Notes under the pieces: model-generated
Told to the model about the DNA's origin: nothing
The model's database searches: none
What the model saw: only the letters and a program-made list of their open reading frames with translations
DNA from: VXNE01 sp963668365
Lineage (GTDB): Bacteria > Pseudomonadota > Gammaproteobacteria > Pseudomonadales > Azotimanducaceae
Assembly: GCA_963668365.1 (NCBI GenBank)
Contig: OY764266.1
Coordinates: 4,402,001-4,466,000 of the forward strand
DNA: 64,000 nucleotides
Direction of reading: 5' to 3'
Translations under genes and position numbers: made by a program
Shown: piece by piece, positions 23,954-32,889 of the stretch
Layout of the letters: every line of letters begins with the position of its first letter
Position numbering within the stretch: position 1 is the stretch's first letter

Positions 23954-24665
23954 CGTCGGACTCCGGCGGCGCCCGGTTTATGGCCCCGATAGACATGTTG
24001 CGGTCGAAGGACGGCGCCAGTGCCACGTCATGGCTGACGAAAATGACCGTACTGCCCACCGAAGTGCACTCGTCCACCAGGAGATCGACGAACCTGAGCC
24101 GCGCGTTGGCATCGAGAGCGGACGTCGGCTCGTCGGCGATCACGAGCGACGGCCGGCCGATGAGCGCGCGGGCCACCGCGACCCGCTGCTGTTGGCCGAT
24201 GCTGAGTTCCGTGACACGGCGTTCGCGCAGCGCCTCGCTTGCAAATCCCAGCCGCCCAAGGAGCCGAAGCGCCTCCTCACGCGGCGACCCCGCCGATTCG
24301 ATGGCCGCTTCGGCGCGGGCGCGCGAGAACCGGCAAGGCAGCACCACGTTGTCCACCATGGAGAGATACGGCAGGAGGTTGAACATCTGGAACACGAACC
24401 CGATGCGGTCAGCGCGGAACCGGTCCCGCGCAGCCGCCCCGAGTTCCCCGAGCGACTCGCCGAGTACTTCCACCGTGCCCTCGGCCGGTGTCAGAATGCC
24501 ACCGACAAGTCCGAGCAGCGTGCTCTTGCCGCTGCCGCTGGGACCTTCGAGGAACACGCTCTCTCCGCGGGACACCGCGAATTCGGCGATATCCAGGACG
24601 GGCGGACCCGCGCGATATCCGTATGCGGCATTCGTGAGCCGTACCGCTTGTTGCTCGCTCGTCAC
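23943..24665 (-). CDS. ABC transporter ATP-binding protein (LolD/MacB type)
   Basis: A 240-residue ATPase with Walker A GPSGSGKSTLLGL (~37), Q-loop FQMFNLLPY, signature LSIGQQQRVAVARAL (~150), Walker B LVIADEPTSALD (~170) and the H-loop His in FVSHD. It matches the LolD/MacB ATPases that work with FtsX-type permeases. It overlaps the DUF2796 gene by four bases (ATGA) and the permease by 11, so all three are co-translated. Confidence 0.93.
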   Translation of the reverse strand: MTSEQQAVRLTNAAYGYRAGPPVLDIAEFAVSRGESVFLEGPSGSGKSTLLGLVGGILTPAEGTVEVLGESLGELGAAARDRFRADRIGFVFQMFNLLPYLSMVDNVVLPCRFSRARAEAAIESAGSPREEALRLLGRLGFASEALRERRVTELSIGQQQRVAVARALIGRPSLVIADEPTSALDANARLRFVDLLVDECTSVGSTVIFVSHDVALAPSFDRNMSIGAINRAPPESDDAG

Positions 24666-25366
24666 CTCTCGAACAGGCTGTGGAGGTCCACCCGCGGCGA
24701 GCCGCGCTCCGGGGATTCCGCCACCGCGCCGCCTGGGCCGACCGCACGCAGTTCGACCTCCGACAGGCGCTCGAAGGACTCGAAGGCCGTGATGTCCAGG
24801 GAGTTCAGGCGATCCGGGTGGTCGCAGCGGTATCGGATCGCGACCGAGGCATCCGCATGCCCCTCTTCGCCGTCATATTCATCGTGCTGGTCGGCATCAT
24901 GAGCATCGTGCTCATCGGCGTCGTGAACTCCGTGCGCGTCGTGCTCGTCCGCCTGCGCGTCGTGTTCCGAGGCCTCGTCGTGTTCGTGTTCTTCCTCCTC
25001 CGTAGAGGCCATCTCCCATTCGATATCCAACTCGACGACCGTGCACGCGGCATCGGCCTGAAGCAGAACGAGGTTCCCGGGGTCGTCAAGAAGAACGAGC
25101 GTAGCGGCGACCGCCTCGCGGTCCCGGTCGTCGCGCGGCGCGTGCTCGAAACCGACCAGGTTGTACAGGGGGCTGGCAAAGTTCACCAGGACGTCCGACC
25201 CTTCCAGGGCCAGCTCGACCTCAGCCGCGCCGTGTTCGTGGACTCCTTGCGATGTTTCTGCGGCGGTTGTGCCGGCCGCCACATAGCTGAGAACCAATAC
25301 GGCCGCACCAGTACAAAGTGCGCGCGATGTCACTTCGGACACGTTGTTTCTTTTCTTGATCATCAT
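24662..25366 (-). CDS. ZrgA-like DUF2796 zinc-binding protein
   Basis: A 234-residue exported protein. The start MMIKKRNN is followed by a signal peptide ending near TTAAE. The DUF2796 core begins HEHGAAEVELALEGSDVLVNFASP. Residues ~118-160 are a His/Asp/Glu-rich loop (EEEEHEHDEASEHDAQADEHD and onward, with a dozen histidines) suited to zinc capture in the periplasm. The domain resumes with AIRYRCDHPDRLNSLDI. The family includes ZrgA of Vibrio, a zinc-regulated protein encoded upstream of an ABC transporter, as here. A tandem 14-base repeat (CAATGTTCTGCGC twice, ~25428-25455) lies in the 110-base gap before the receptor gene. Confidence 0.88.
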   Translation of the reverse strand: MMIKKRNNVSEVTSRALCTGAAVLVLSYVAAGTTAAETSQGVHEHGAAEVELALEGSDVLVNFASPLYNLVGFEHAPRDDRDREAVAATLVLLDDPGNLVLLQADAACTVVELDIEWEMASTEEEEHEHDEASEHDAQADEHDAHGVHDADEHDAHDADQHDEYDGEEGHADASVAIRYRCDHPDRLNSLDITAFESFERLSEVELRAVGPGGAVAESPERGSPRVDLHSLFER

Positions 25367-25476
25367 CGATTGTTCGGGCGGTATGCTCGAGCCGCTCAGT
25401 CTAACAGGACGCACTGGCGGCGGAATCCAATGTTCTGCGCCAATGTTCTGCGCCAAAAAACGCACCGGCGATGACT

Positions 25477-27660
25477 CTAGAAGCGCACGCGCAGTCCCGC
25501 TTCGATCGTGCGTCCCGGTTGCGGCACCAGGTCCTTGACGACGGAGGTGTGCAATCGCTGCTCGTCGTCGGTGAGGTTGCGCCCGGCGAGGAACAGGTCG
25601 ACCATCGTGCCGCTCAGGCGAAAACGCCACGCGACCCGTGCACGCAGATCGTCGTAGGCATCCGAAGGCAGTTCGAAATCCGCGACGTCGTCCTGTTCGA
25701 AAGCCCGCACGTAGTCCACGTTGGCCCGCAGGCGATCGCTCGTGAACTCGAGGGACACGCCGACACGGTCGGGCGGAATGAGCGGCAGGTTGTCGTTGCC
25801 GGAGACATCGATTTCCGGCGACACCATGTCGAAGAAAGCCCCGAGGTCGAGCGTTCCGGCGGCCCACTCGGCGACGGCAACGCGGCCTTCCACCTCGAAG
25901 CCCGGGAACGTTGCGTCGGCCTGGGCGTACCGGCGCACGTCGAAACCGGCTTCCTCCTCGCCCGTCGCGGCCTGGTATATGAAGTCCACGAAACTCGCGT
26001 GGTAGAAGGTTCCCTGCAGGGACCATCTGTCGCCACGACCGGTGAGCGTCGCAGCCAGGTTCCGGGCCGTCTCCCGGTCGAGATCGGGATCCCCGATCTC
26101 GAAGACACCCGTGCCGGGGTGCGGGCTGTCCGAGAAGAGTTCCTCCCCCACAGGCGCACGCGACGAGTAGTCGGCCAGCAGCGTGCCCTCCCAGCGCTCG
26201 CTGAGCGGCATGATGAGGCCCAGCGAAGCGCTTAGTCCGCTGAAATCACGGCTGTCGCCGTGCGCGGGCTCGTGTGCGACCCGATCGTAGCGCAGGCCCG
26301 CCTCGAGACCGAGTTCGCCGAGAGAACGCTCGCCGACCCAGAACAGGCCGCCGGACGACGTGTCGACGGGGGGCGTGAAGGCCTCTTCTCCCACCACGGA
26401 GAACTGGCGGTCGCCGAGCTGGATGCCGAGGGCGCCGCGCCAGCCGCCGACCGGATCGTGCGTCAGTTCCGCGCGCGCTTCCCAGGCCTTGTTCGCGAAC
26501 GCCGTTCCCACCTCGCCGGCTTCGTTTTCCACGTGTTCGTAGTCGTTGATGCCGAGCCGCAGGTTGAGGCTCTCGAAGCCGTCGAACGGGTCGGCCAGAT
26601 CAGCCTCCAGGTCAATGCGCGTCTGCTCAAGGTCGACGACGGGAGTGTCCTCGGCCTCCTCGCCATGAATTCCCTCGTTTTCGTGCTCGTCGTCGGCGTG
26701 CTCCTCGTGTTCGTCGTCGTGGTGTCCGTCCTCTTCGTGTTCGTCGTGCCCGTGGTCATGGCTGTGTCCGGGGATGCCGTATACGGAGTCAAGGCCACTG
26801 ACGGAAAGGCCGATAGAGCCGCGGTTGCCTACGAACGAGAAACCAACGGAACCGCCGCGGACCTCGAGACCGCTGCCGGGCAGGTGTCCATGGACTTCCT
26901 CCTCGTCCCCGTGCTCGTCCTCGTCCCCGTGCTCTTCCTCGTCGTGGTGCTCTTCCTCGTCGTGGTGTTCCTCCTCGTCGTGGTGCTCTTCCTCCCGGGC
27001 GCGCAGCGCCGCGGACTCGGCGTACCCGGGGATGTCATAGTCGTCCGCCTCGCGGGCGAAGGCGTCGAGGTGCCACGCAAAGTTGCCCCCACCGCCGTCG
27101 AGCCGGAACGTCCCGTTCCTGCCGTCGCCGTTGTCGGAGCCGCGCATGTGGAGGGCGCCGCGGACGTGCTCCGGCACTTCGTGCGGGATGCGTCCCGTGT
27201 GGACATCGACCACGCCGCCGATGGCGCCGGAGCCGTAGAGCAGGGTCGCTGAACCCTTCAGGACTTCCACGCGCTCGGCGAGAAAGGGGTCGACCGTGAC
27301 CGCGTGGTCGCCGCTGCTAACGGAAACGTCAAGCGTGTCGATCCGTTCCTCCATGATGCGCACGCGCGCGCCGCCGAGGCCGTGGATGACGGGGCGCCCC
27401 GCGCCCACGCCGTAGGAACTGTTGTGAATACCCGGCTCGTTGCCCACGGTCGCGCCGATGTTGTCCACCGCCTTGCGTTCGAGCTCGTCGGCATCCATCA
27501 CGTCGCTGGCCTGCGCGAGTCCTTCGCCCGCGAGCGGGTGTGCCAAGACGATGATCTCCTCAATTTCCGACGGTCGTTCCTCGTCGGGCGCCTCTCCGGC
27601 GGTCGCGGCCGCGCCGAAGCAAATTGTTATGGCCGCAAAGAGCCGTTGCGTGTGTTTCAT
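25477..27660 (-). CDS. ZnuD-like TonB-dependent zinc receptor with His/Glu-rich loops
   Basis: A 727-residue outer-membrane receptor. The start MKHTQRLFAAITICFGAAATAG is a signal peptide. The TonB box is EIEEIIVLAHP, and the plug contains GIHNSSYGVGAGRPVIHGLGG and RVEVLKGSATLLYGSGAIGGVVDVHTGRIP, the ZnuD/HmbR-type plug. Two extracellular-loop candidates are extremely rich in His, Glu and Asp: near residue ~215-250 with an EEEHHD unit repeated about four times, and near ~290-340 (HSHDHGHDEHEED, DDEHEEHADDEH). The barrel ends GLRVRF. These loops and the zinc-locus neighbours make zinc the likely ligand. A frame extending upstream to 27972 is shadow. Confidence 0.92.
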   Translation of the reverse strand: MKHTQRLFAAITICFGAAATAGEAPDEERPSEIEEIIVLAHPLAGEGLAQASDVMDADELERKAVDNIGATVGNEPGIHNSSYGVGAGRPVIHGLGGARVRIMEERIDTLDVSVSSGDHAVTVDPFLAERVEVLKGSATLLYGSGAIGGVVDVHTGRIPHEVPEHVRGALHMRGSDNGDGRNGTFRLDGGGGNFAWHLDAFAREADDYDIPGYAESAALRAREEEHHDEEEHHDEEEHHDEEEHGDEDEHGDEEEVHGHLPGSGLEVRGGSVGFSFVGNRGSIGLSVSGLDSVYGIPGHSHDHGHDEHEEDGHHDDEHEEHADDEHENEGIHGEEAEDTPVVDLEQTRIDLEADLADPFDGFESLNLRLGINDYEHVENEAGEVGTAFANKAWEARAELTHDPVGGWRGALGIQLGDRQFSVVGEEAFTPPVDTSSGGLFWVGERSLGELGLEAGLRYDRVAHEPAHGDSRDFSGLSASLGLIMPLSERWEGTLLADYSSRAPVGEELFSDSPHPGTGVFEIGDPDLDRETARNLAATLTGRGDRWSLQGTFYHASFVDFIYQAATGEEEAGFDVRRYAQADATFPGFEVEGRVAVAEWAAGTLDLGAFFDMVSPEIDVSGNDNLPLIPPDRVGVSLEFTSDRLRANVDYVRAFEQDDVADFELPSDAYDDLRARVAWRFRLSGTMVDLFLAGRNLTDDEQRLHTSVVKDLVPQPGRTIEAGLRVRF

Positions 27661-27730
27661 AGTGCATCTCCAAAAAATACGAACAGGCGCGCGACGCCCA
27701 AGGACAGTCGCGCACTCGATTACGTTGCGG

Positions 27731-28024
27731 TCAGGAGATGGGAGGGTCGCGGGGGTGGCCGACCTCGTATGGGCGAGGAGCAAGGGTGGCTGAGAACACC
27801 GGCGCGCTGTTGGACCGGCGCCATTCGGACGACCGGGCGTCAACGCATCCGAAGTCCAGAACGTGTCCCGTTTCGGAAATCGCACAGAGCGTGCAGGTTT
27901 CCTCTTCATGTTCATCGAGGTGCAGGTGCGTGTCGGCAACCGATTGCCCGACGCAAAGCACCAACCCGGCAAGCAAAGTCCATCGTTGCAGCAGGCGATG
28001 AGGGCTGGGTAACGCGCTCGTCAT
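27731..28024 (-). CDS. Small exported CxxC/His protein of the zinc locus
   Basis: A 97-residue protein. The start MTSALPSPHRLLQRWTLLAGLVLCVGQSVAD is a signal peptide. The short mature part begins THLHLDEHEEETCTLC, with four His/Asp-type ligands and a CxxC pair within 16 residues, then a low-complexity tail. This looks like a small periplasmic metal-binding or membrane-tethered peptide. Comparable DUF2946-like peptides occur beside TonB metal receptors, but I cannot assign a family. It is the first gene of the minus-strand zinc operon, directly behind the Zur-box-like palindrome. Confidence 0.7.
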   Translation of the reverse strand: MTSALPSPHRLLQRWTLLAGLVLCVGQSVADTHLHLDEHEEETCTLCAISETGHVLDFGCVDARSSEWRRSNSAPVFSATLAPRPYEVGHPRDPPIS

Positions 28025-28211
28025 GCGTTCCGAATTGCAGAAGCCGACGACGTGGCCGACGTACCCGGAGAGGGAATCCGGTCGCGGCGAGTTGCCCGAC
28101 TGCGGGCGACTGTCGTCGATGCGATCGGCGATGTCGTACTCAGCATTCTGGTTGTCCATGGGATGTGGTGCCGGAAGACGACTGCAGGCACCGTTGCGAT
28201 CATTGGAGCGG

Positions 28212-28225
28212 TACGTTATAACATA
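28212..28225. promoter_or_regulatory. Putative Zur box between the two zinc transcription units
   Basis: TACGTTATAACATA is palindromic except at one pair and has the GTTATAAC core seen in gammaproteobacterial Zur sites. It is the only such site noticed in the locus and lies midway between the minus-strand zinc operon (first start 28024) and the plus-strand MerC-zur genes (28315), so it could repress both and make zur autoregulated. Confidence 0.65.
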
Positions 28226-28314
28226 TCTTTTTCGAGGGAGACAACGGCACATGGCGCTGGAATCGAAACCGCCGATCCATTCCCATAGCACCCAAGGACT
28301 ACTGAGCAATTCCC

Positions 28315-28740
28315 ATGGACCCGTCTAACGCCAAAGGTCTTCGTTGGAGTCCAACAGCGCGCCTGGACCTGTCCGCGGTCGGGCTCTCGACGCTGTGCCT
28401 GCTCCACTGTGTCGCCCTGCCCGTACTCGTAGCGGTGATACCGGCGGTTGCCCAGGCTGCGGAAAGCGAACTCGTGCATCGAGTCATGGTGCTCGCCGCG
28501 GTTCCCGTGAGCCTTCGGGTGATCTGGACGACACGGCCGGTGAACGCCAACAGGCTGTTCGTCAGCGCCGCGTTGGTCGGCCTCGGGCTGCTATTGCTGG
28601 CCGCATTCGTGGAAGCGGTGTCGCCGCACGAGGAGCCGATCACCGTTTCCGGCGCCGTGATCCTGGCCTCGGCGCATCTTTGGCACTGGGTGCGAAGATG
28701 TGGTGGGTGGCATCCACGGTCTCCCGGTCGAACCCGATGA
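28315..28740 (+). CDS. MerC domain membrane protein
   Basis: A 141-residue inner-membrane protein with about four membrane helices. The N-terminal segment STLCLLHCVALPVLVAVIP carries the paired cysteines and LHC-P pattern typical of MerC-family proteins. The family is named for mercury transport, but many members lie in zinc or unknown contexts. Here the gene sits behind the Zur-box-like palindrome and in front of zur, so a role in zinc handling is more likely than mercury resistance, and no other mer gene is visible. ATG at 28315. Confidence 0.8.
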   Translation: MDPSNAKGLRWSPTARLDLSAVGLSTLCLLHCVALPVLVAVIPAVAQAAESELVHRVMVLAAVPVSLRVIWTTRPVNANRLFVSAALVGLGLLLLAAFVEAVSPHEEPITVSGAVILASAHLWHWVRRCGGWHPRSPGRTR

Positions 28741-28793
28741 ACCTCGATGATCGGCGCCCGGTGTGATCAGCGGACTCGTGAGGATGCTTCCAA

Positions 28794-29270
28794 TTGGCTA
28801 GACGGATAGCGAGAGCGGCACCGCTCGCCGCGAAATGGCGCAAGTTCGCCGAAGAGCGCTGCGCGGAGAAGGGCGAGCGGCTGACGCCGGCCCGATTGGC
28901 GGTCTACGCGGAATTGCTGGCCCACAACCGGCCGCTCTCCGCCTACGAACTCATCGCGGTGCTGGAGCAACGGCAGGAACGCAAGATCGCGCCCCTGACC
29001 GTCTACCGACACCTGGACTTCCTCATGCGAACCGGCCTCGTCCACCGGCTGCAGTCCGCACACACTTACTTGCCGTGCGACCATCCCGATCATGCTCACG
29101 AGAGCCAGTTTCTGCTCTGTTCCTCGTGTGGCCACGTGGACGAGGTCGAGTCGAGAGGACTCGAGACATTGCTGTCCCAGATCGCGGACGAGCACGGGTT
29201 TCGGCCGGACAACGCGGTTGTCGAGATCAGGGGATTGTGCGGCGGTTGTGCCGTCAGCGAGCAAGACTGA
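28794..29270 (+). CDS. zur: Fur-family zinc uptake regulator Zur
   Basis: A 158-residue Fur-family repressor. The N-terminal winged helix is at ~25-90 (LTPARLAVYAELLAHNRPLSAYELI, TVYRHLDFLMRTGLVHRL). The dimerisation domain contains HAHESQFLLCSSCGHVDEV and a final CGGC, giving the four-Cys structural zinc site of Zur/Fur proteins. The position in a zinc gene cluster and the divergent GTTATAAC site support Zur over Fur. The start is a TTG at 28794. I found no in-frame ATG or GTG nearby. Confidence 0.88.
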   Translation: MARRIARAAPLAAKWRKFAEERCAEKGERLTPARLAVYAELLAHNRPLSAYELIAVLEQRQERKIAPLTVYRHLDFLMRTGLVHRLQSAHTYLPCDHPDHAHESQFLLCSSCGHVDEVESRGLETLLSQIADEHGFRPDNAVVEIRGLCGGCAVSEQD

Positions 29271-29318
29271 CCGGGAATCGTGTACGCAAGCGCCGCCGAT
29301 TTGATTTTATTGACGTAT

Positions 29319-29409
29319 TGGCGGAGAGGCAGGGATTCGAACCCTGGGTGCCCGCAAGGGCACACCTGATTTCGAGTCAGGCCCGTTCGACCAACTCCGG
29401 CACCTCTCC
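29319..29409 (-). tRNA. tRNA-Ser(CGA)
   Basis: Read on the minus strand: a 91-base class II tRNA with acceptor stem GGAGAGG/CCTCTCC, anticodon loop CTCGAAA (anticodon CGA), a long variable arm (TGTGCCCTTGCGGGCACC), T-loop GGTTCGAATCC and an encoded 3' CCA. No integrated element abuts it. Confidence 0.97.
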
Positions 29410-29498
29410 GAGTGATGCACGATGCACGGAGCCTCCCAACTCCTGCCGTTCGCCATCACCCATCGTCCGTAGTAGTTGGACAGGGCAATCCCCGAACG

Positions 29499-30848
29499 TC
29501 ATGCTCCCGAACGCGCCACCACCTCGTCTTGAATCCGCTCCAGGCTCTTGCCCTTCGTTTCCGGCACATGGCGTTGCACCAGCACGATGGTGCAGATCGT
29601 CACCAGCGCGTAGATGCCGAAGGTGCCAGCGAGTCCGAGGGCGCCGACCTGCCAGGGGAAGAGCTGGACCACGACGATGGAGGCCATCGACGTGATGGCC
29701 TGGATGACGGAGATGGCGATGCCGCGCGCCCAGTTGGGGAGTATCTCGGATATGAGAATCCAGTAGCCGGGGCCTACGGAAAGGGCGAAGGAGCCGATGA
29801 AAAGCATGATCGCCGCGAGCACGAGATAGCCCTCGAAATGCCCGGCGAGAGCGGACCCGGCCAAGACCAGGTGGGCGAGGGTCATGCCCGCCGCGCCCAT
29901 CATCAAGAGCGGGCGGCGACCGAACCTGTCCATGGACCATATGGCGATCACGGTGGCGAAGAGGTTGACGACGCCGACGACGGCGGCGCTGATGAATGCG
30001 GCGGAGGTCGCGGCGCCCGCTTGTTCGAAGATCATGGGCGCGTAGGAGAAGACCGCGTTGACGCCGGACATTTGCTGACACAGGCCGAGGAGGATCGCTA
30101 TGGTCATGACGCGCGCCAGCTTGCCCCTGAAGAGTTCCCGGTAGCGGGCTTGGCGGGGGCTGTCGGCCAGGGAGGCGCGAATGTCCTCCAGCAGCGACGC
30201 GGCCTGGGCGCGGTCCGCCAGCCGCTCGACGATGCCGCGCGCCACGTCTTCCCGACCCTGCATGACAAGCCATCGGGGGCTTTCGGGGACGCGCAGCAGG
30301 AACAGGAAGTAGAGCGCGGCGGGAACGGCTTCCACGCCCAGCATCCAGCGCCAGTTGTGCTCCCCGATGTCGAGCAGGAAATAGTTGGAGAAGTAGGCGA
30401 TGGAGATGCCGAGGACGATGGTGAACTGGTTCAGGCCGACCAGCCTGCCGCGGTATTGGGGCGGCGCGATCTCGGCGACGTATACGGGGGCGGTGATGAT
30501 GGACGCGCCGATGGCGAGGCCGCCCACGACGCGGCTGATGTTGAAGAACGTCAGGTCGGTGGCGAGGGCGGACATGATCGCGGACCCCGTGTAGAACACC
30601 GCGCAGACGATCAGGACCTTCTTGCGGCCAAAGCGATGGATCGCGGGGCCGGCCGCGATGGTGCCGAGCACGGCGCCGTAGCTGACGTTCGCCGCTGCGA
30701 AGCCGAGTCGGGCGGCGTCGAGGCGGAAATGGTCTTCGAGAAACGGCAGCACGCCCGCGATGACGGAGAAGTCGAAGCCAAGGAGGAATCCGCCGAGCGC
30801 GACGACGACCGAGAGGTATCCGGTGTAGAGCAGCTTATTGGGGATCAT
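29499..30848 (-). CDS. MFS sugar porter
   Basis: A 449-residue, 12-helix transporter of the sugar porter (XylE/AraE/GLUT) family. Signatures are FGFDFSVIAG (~20), HRFGRKKVLI (~70, loop 2-3 RxGRR-like), PVYVAEIAPPQYRGRLV (~120), VPESPRWLV (~200), MDRFGRRPLL (~275) and the terminal VPETKGKSLERIQDE. The ATG at 30848 overlaps the end of the GH42 gene by 14 bases, so it is the last gene of the receptor/beta-helix/GH42/porter operon. It probably imports the monosaccharide released by the glycosidase, by proton symport. Confidence 0.92.
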   Translation of the reverse strand: MIPNKLLYTGYLSVVVALGGFLLGFDFSVIAGVLPFLEDHFRLDAARLGFAAANVSYGAVLGTIAAGPAIHRFGRKKVLIVCAVFYTGSAIMSALATDLTFFNISRVVGGLAIGASIITAPVYVAEIAPPQYRGRLVGLNQFTIVLGISIAYFSNYFLLDIGEHNWRWMLGVEAVPAALYFLFLLRVPESPRWLVMQGREDVARGIVERLADRAQAASLLEDIRASLADSPRQARYRELFRGKLARVMTIAILLGLCQQMSGVNAVFSYAPMIFEQAGAATSAAFISAAVVGVVNLFATVIAIWSMDRFGRRPLLMMGAAGMTLAHLVLAGSALAGHFEGYLVLAAIMLFIGSFALSVGPGYWILISEILPNWARGIAISVIQAITSMASIVVVQLFPWQVGALGLAGTFGIYALVTICTIVLVQRHVPETKGKSLERIQDEVVARSGA

Positions 30849-32889
30849 TGTCTGCGCCCCCCGCATCGTTGCGCTCGCTCTCGACGACGACGACGCCCAG
30901 GGGATCCAAGCTCGCCGCCCCTCCCACCGCCGCGCCCGCAAGCACGTCCCGACCGGAGCGCAGTTCGACTTCCACGCTCGTGTTCAGGTGATTGACGTAA
31001 AAGGTGTAGCAATGCGTATCCGTGCGCCGGGTTCTCACCTGGATGCCGTTGGGCAGGACCTGCGGGATCCGGAGTCCCGCAGCCCCCAACAGGGTTGCCG
31101 CGAGTTCGTCGTAGAACTCGGGTTCCCGGATGATGGTGCCCAGGTAGAACGCCCGACCGTCGCCGTGGTCGTTGCTCGTGAGCGCGGCGAACTCGCCCAC
31201 ATGAGGCGTTGTGTAGCGATACAGGGAAGTGGCGTCCTCGCACCGGATCCAGTCGGAATACAGGCAGGCGCCGTACGTTTGGCCTCCGCGGGTGGCCTCC
31301 ACGTCATAGATGAAGGAATCCTCCAGCGACTCGTATTCGTCGATCCGGATGCCAAGGCTTTCCGCCAACAATCCCGGCAACGTCCGGGGATGGCAGAGGC
31401 TGGTCTCGTCCTTGACCCCCGTTCGGCAATCGGCGAGCAGTACGCCTCCCGTATTCACAAACTCGTTCAGTCGGGTAGCGGTTTCGTCCGGCAGGACATG
31501 GAGATGGCTCGCCACGACGACGCGGTAGTTTGAGAAGCCGTCTCGGCTTGAGATGAAGTGCACGTTGACGCCGCGGCGGTAGAAGCTCTCGTAGTAGCGC
31601 AGGGCCGAGCGCACGTAGTCGCAGCCGCTATACGCCGGCTGCGCCTCGAACGCCCACCGGCTGTCGTAGTCGAAGATGATCGCCACCTCGGCGGGCACAT
31701 CGGAATCGACGATGCGGGACCCCAAGCGGGTGAGTTCGAGCGCCGTCGCCCGCGCTTCCCGGTAGCGTCGTCCGGGCTTGCCGTCGTGCCCCAGCAAACC
31801 GTGCCAGTATTGTTCCCTGCCGGCGGTGGACGTTCTCCACCTGAACCACAACATGCCGTCGCAGCCCTGCGCGACCTGCTGGTAGGCGATGTTGCGCAGC
31901 TCGCCGGGCCAGACGTTGCGCCCGAACTCGCCCCAGCCGGTGGGACCCGCGGTCTGTTCCATGATCCAGAAGTTTCGACGCCTCAAGCCGCGCATGAGGT
32001 CCGCCGCGGCGGAGGCGGCGATCCTCGGCTTCAGGTCGAGGTCGCCGCGGGATCGAACGGGCCCCCGAACGCCGCCGAAGTTCGGGTAGTTGTCCCAACT
32101 GACGAAATCGAGGTCGCGGGCGAGGTCGAAGTAGTTCAAGTCCGGCGCGAAACCCATGAGATTGTGCGCGACGAATCGTCCGGGGGAGTGCTCCCTGAGG
32201 ATTTCGACTTGCCTGCGCTGGTACCTGACGTTGAGGTCGGAGTGGAAGCGCCTGTGGTCCAGATACTGGCTCGGATTGCAGGACCAGGCATCGCCGGGAA
32301 ACCGAATCTCATCCCAGTCGTTGATCGCGTGGCTCCAGAAATGCAGTCCCCAAGCTTCGTTGAGCCGGTCGACAGCGCCGTATTTGTCCCGCAGCCACTG
32401 CCGGAAAGCCGCGAGGCAGCGCGCGCAGTAGCACGTCGGGCCGGCGAACTCGTTGTCGGTCTGCCAGCCGATAACGTTTGGATGCTCGCCCAGTTCGGCG
32501 GCCATGCGCTCGACGATACGGTCCGACAGCGCGTTGAACATGGGCGAGCCGTAGCAGGTGTCCTTCCTGACGCCGTATGCGGCGCGGCGGCCGTCCCTGG
32601 CCGTGCTCATGATTTCCGGATACTCGAGCGCCGCCCACGACGGCGCGATGGCTGTCGGCGTGCCGAGAACCACCGCGATGTCGTGCTCGGCGCAAAGGTC
32701 CACCGCATCTTTCAGCCATTGGAACTCGAAGTGCCCCTCAGAGGGTTCCAGGCGGCGCCAGGCGAACTCGGCGAGCCGCACGACGTTGAACCCCGCCTCG
32801 CGCATCAGGGCGACATCGACAGGCCACCGCGCTTCCGGCCAGTGCTCCGGGTAGTAGTCCACGCCCACGCGCATGCCGACGCCGCCCAT
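30835..32889 (-). CDS. Glycoside hydrolase family 42 (beta-galactosidase / alpha-L-arabinopyranosidase type)
   Basis: A 684-residue enzyme with all three GH42 domains: a catalytic TIM barrel (1-~385), a trimerisation alpha/beta domain (~395-600) and a C-terminal beta domain. The acid/base is E147 in QTDNEFAGP and the nucleophile E311 in FWIMEQTAGPTGW. C112, C153, C155 and C158 match the GH42 structural zinc site. No signal peptide is present, so it acts in the cytoplasm. The ATG at 32889 overlaps the preceding stop by one base (TAATG). The family hydrolyses beta-galactosides and, in some members, alpha-L-arabinopyranosides. The second fits the arabinonate-type genes nearby. Confidence 0.92.
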   Translation of the reverse strand: MGGVGMRVGVDYYPEHWPEARWPVDVALMREAGFNVVRLAEFAWRRLEPSEGHFEFQWLKDAVDLCAEHDIAVVLGTPTAIAPSWAALEYPEIMSTARDGRRAAYGVRKDTCYGSPMFNALSDRIVERMAAELGEHPNVIGWQTDNEFAGPTCYCARCLAAFRQWLRDKYGAVDRLNEAWGLHFWSHAINDWDEIRFPGDAWSCNPSQYLDHRRFHSDLNVRYQRRQVEILREHSPGRFVAHNLMGFAPDLNYFDLARDLDFVSWDNYPNFGGVRGPVRSRGDLDLKPRIAASAAADLMRGLRRRNFWIMEQTAGPTGWGEFGRNVWPGELRNIAYQQVAQGCDGMLWFRWRTSTAGREQYWHGLLGHDGKPGRRYREARATALELTRLGSRIVDSDVPAEVAIIFDYDSRWAFEAQPAYSGCDYVRSALRYYESFYRRGVNVHFISSRDGFSNYRVVVASHLHVLPDETATRLNEFVNTGGVLLADCRTGVKDETSLCHPRTLPGLLAESLGIRIDEYESLEDSFIYDVEATRGGQTYGACLYSDWIRCEDATSLYRYTTPHVGEFAALTSNDHGDGRAFYLGTIIREPEFYDELAATLLGAAGLRIPQVLPNGIQVRTRRTDTHCYTFYVNHLNTSVEVELRSGRDVLAGAAVGGAASLDPLGVVVVESERNDAGGADNDPQ

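Noticed and set aside
28315..28740. Mercury resistance gene
   Set aside because: MerC-like, but no merA, merT, merP or merR is present and the gene sits in a zinc cluster.
29319..29409. tRNA-Ser as an attachment site of an integrated island
   Set aside because: No integrase gene adjoins it and no repeat of the tRNA 3' end was seen nearby; the RIT element is 27 kb away.
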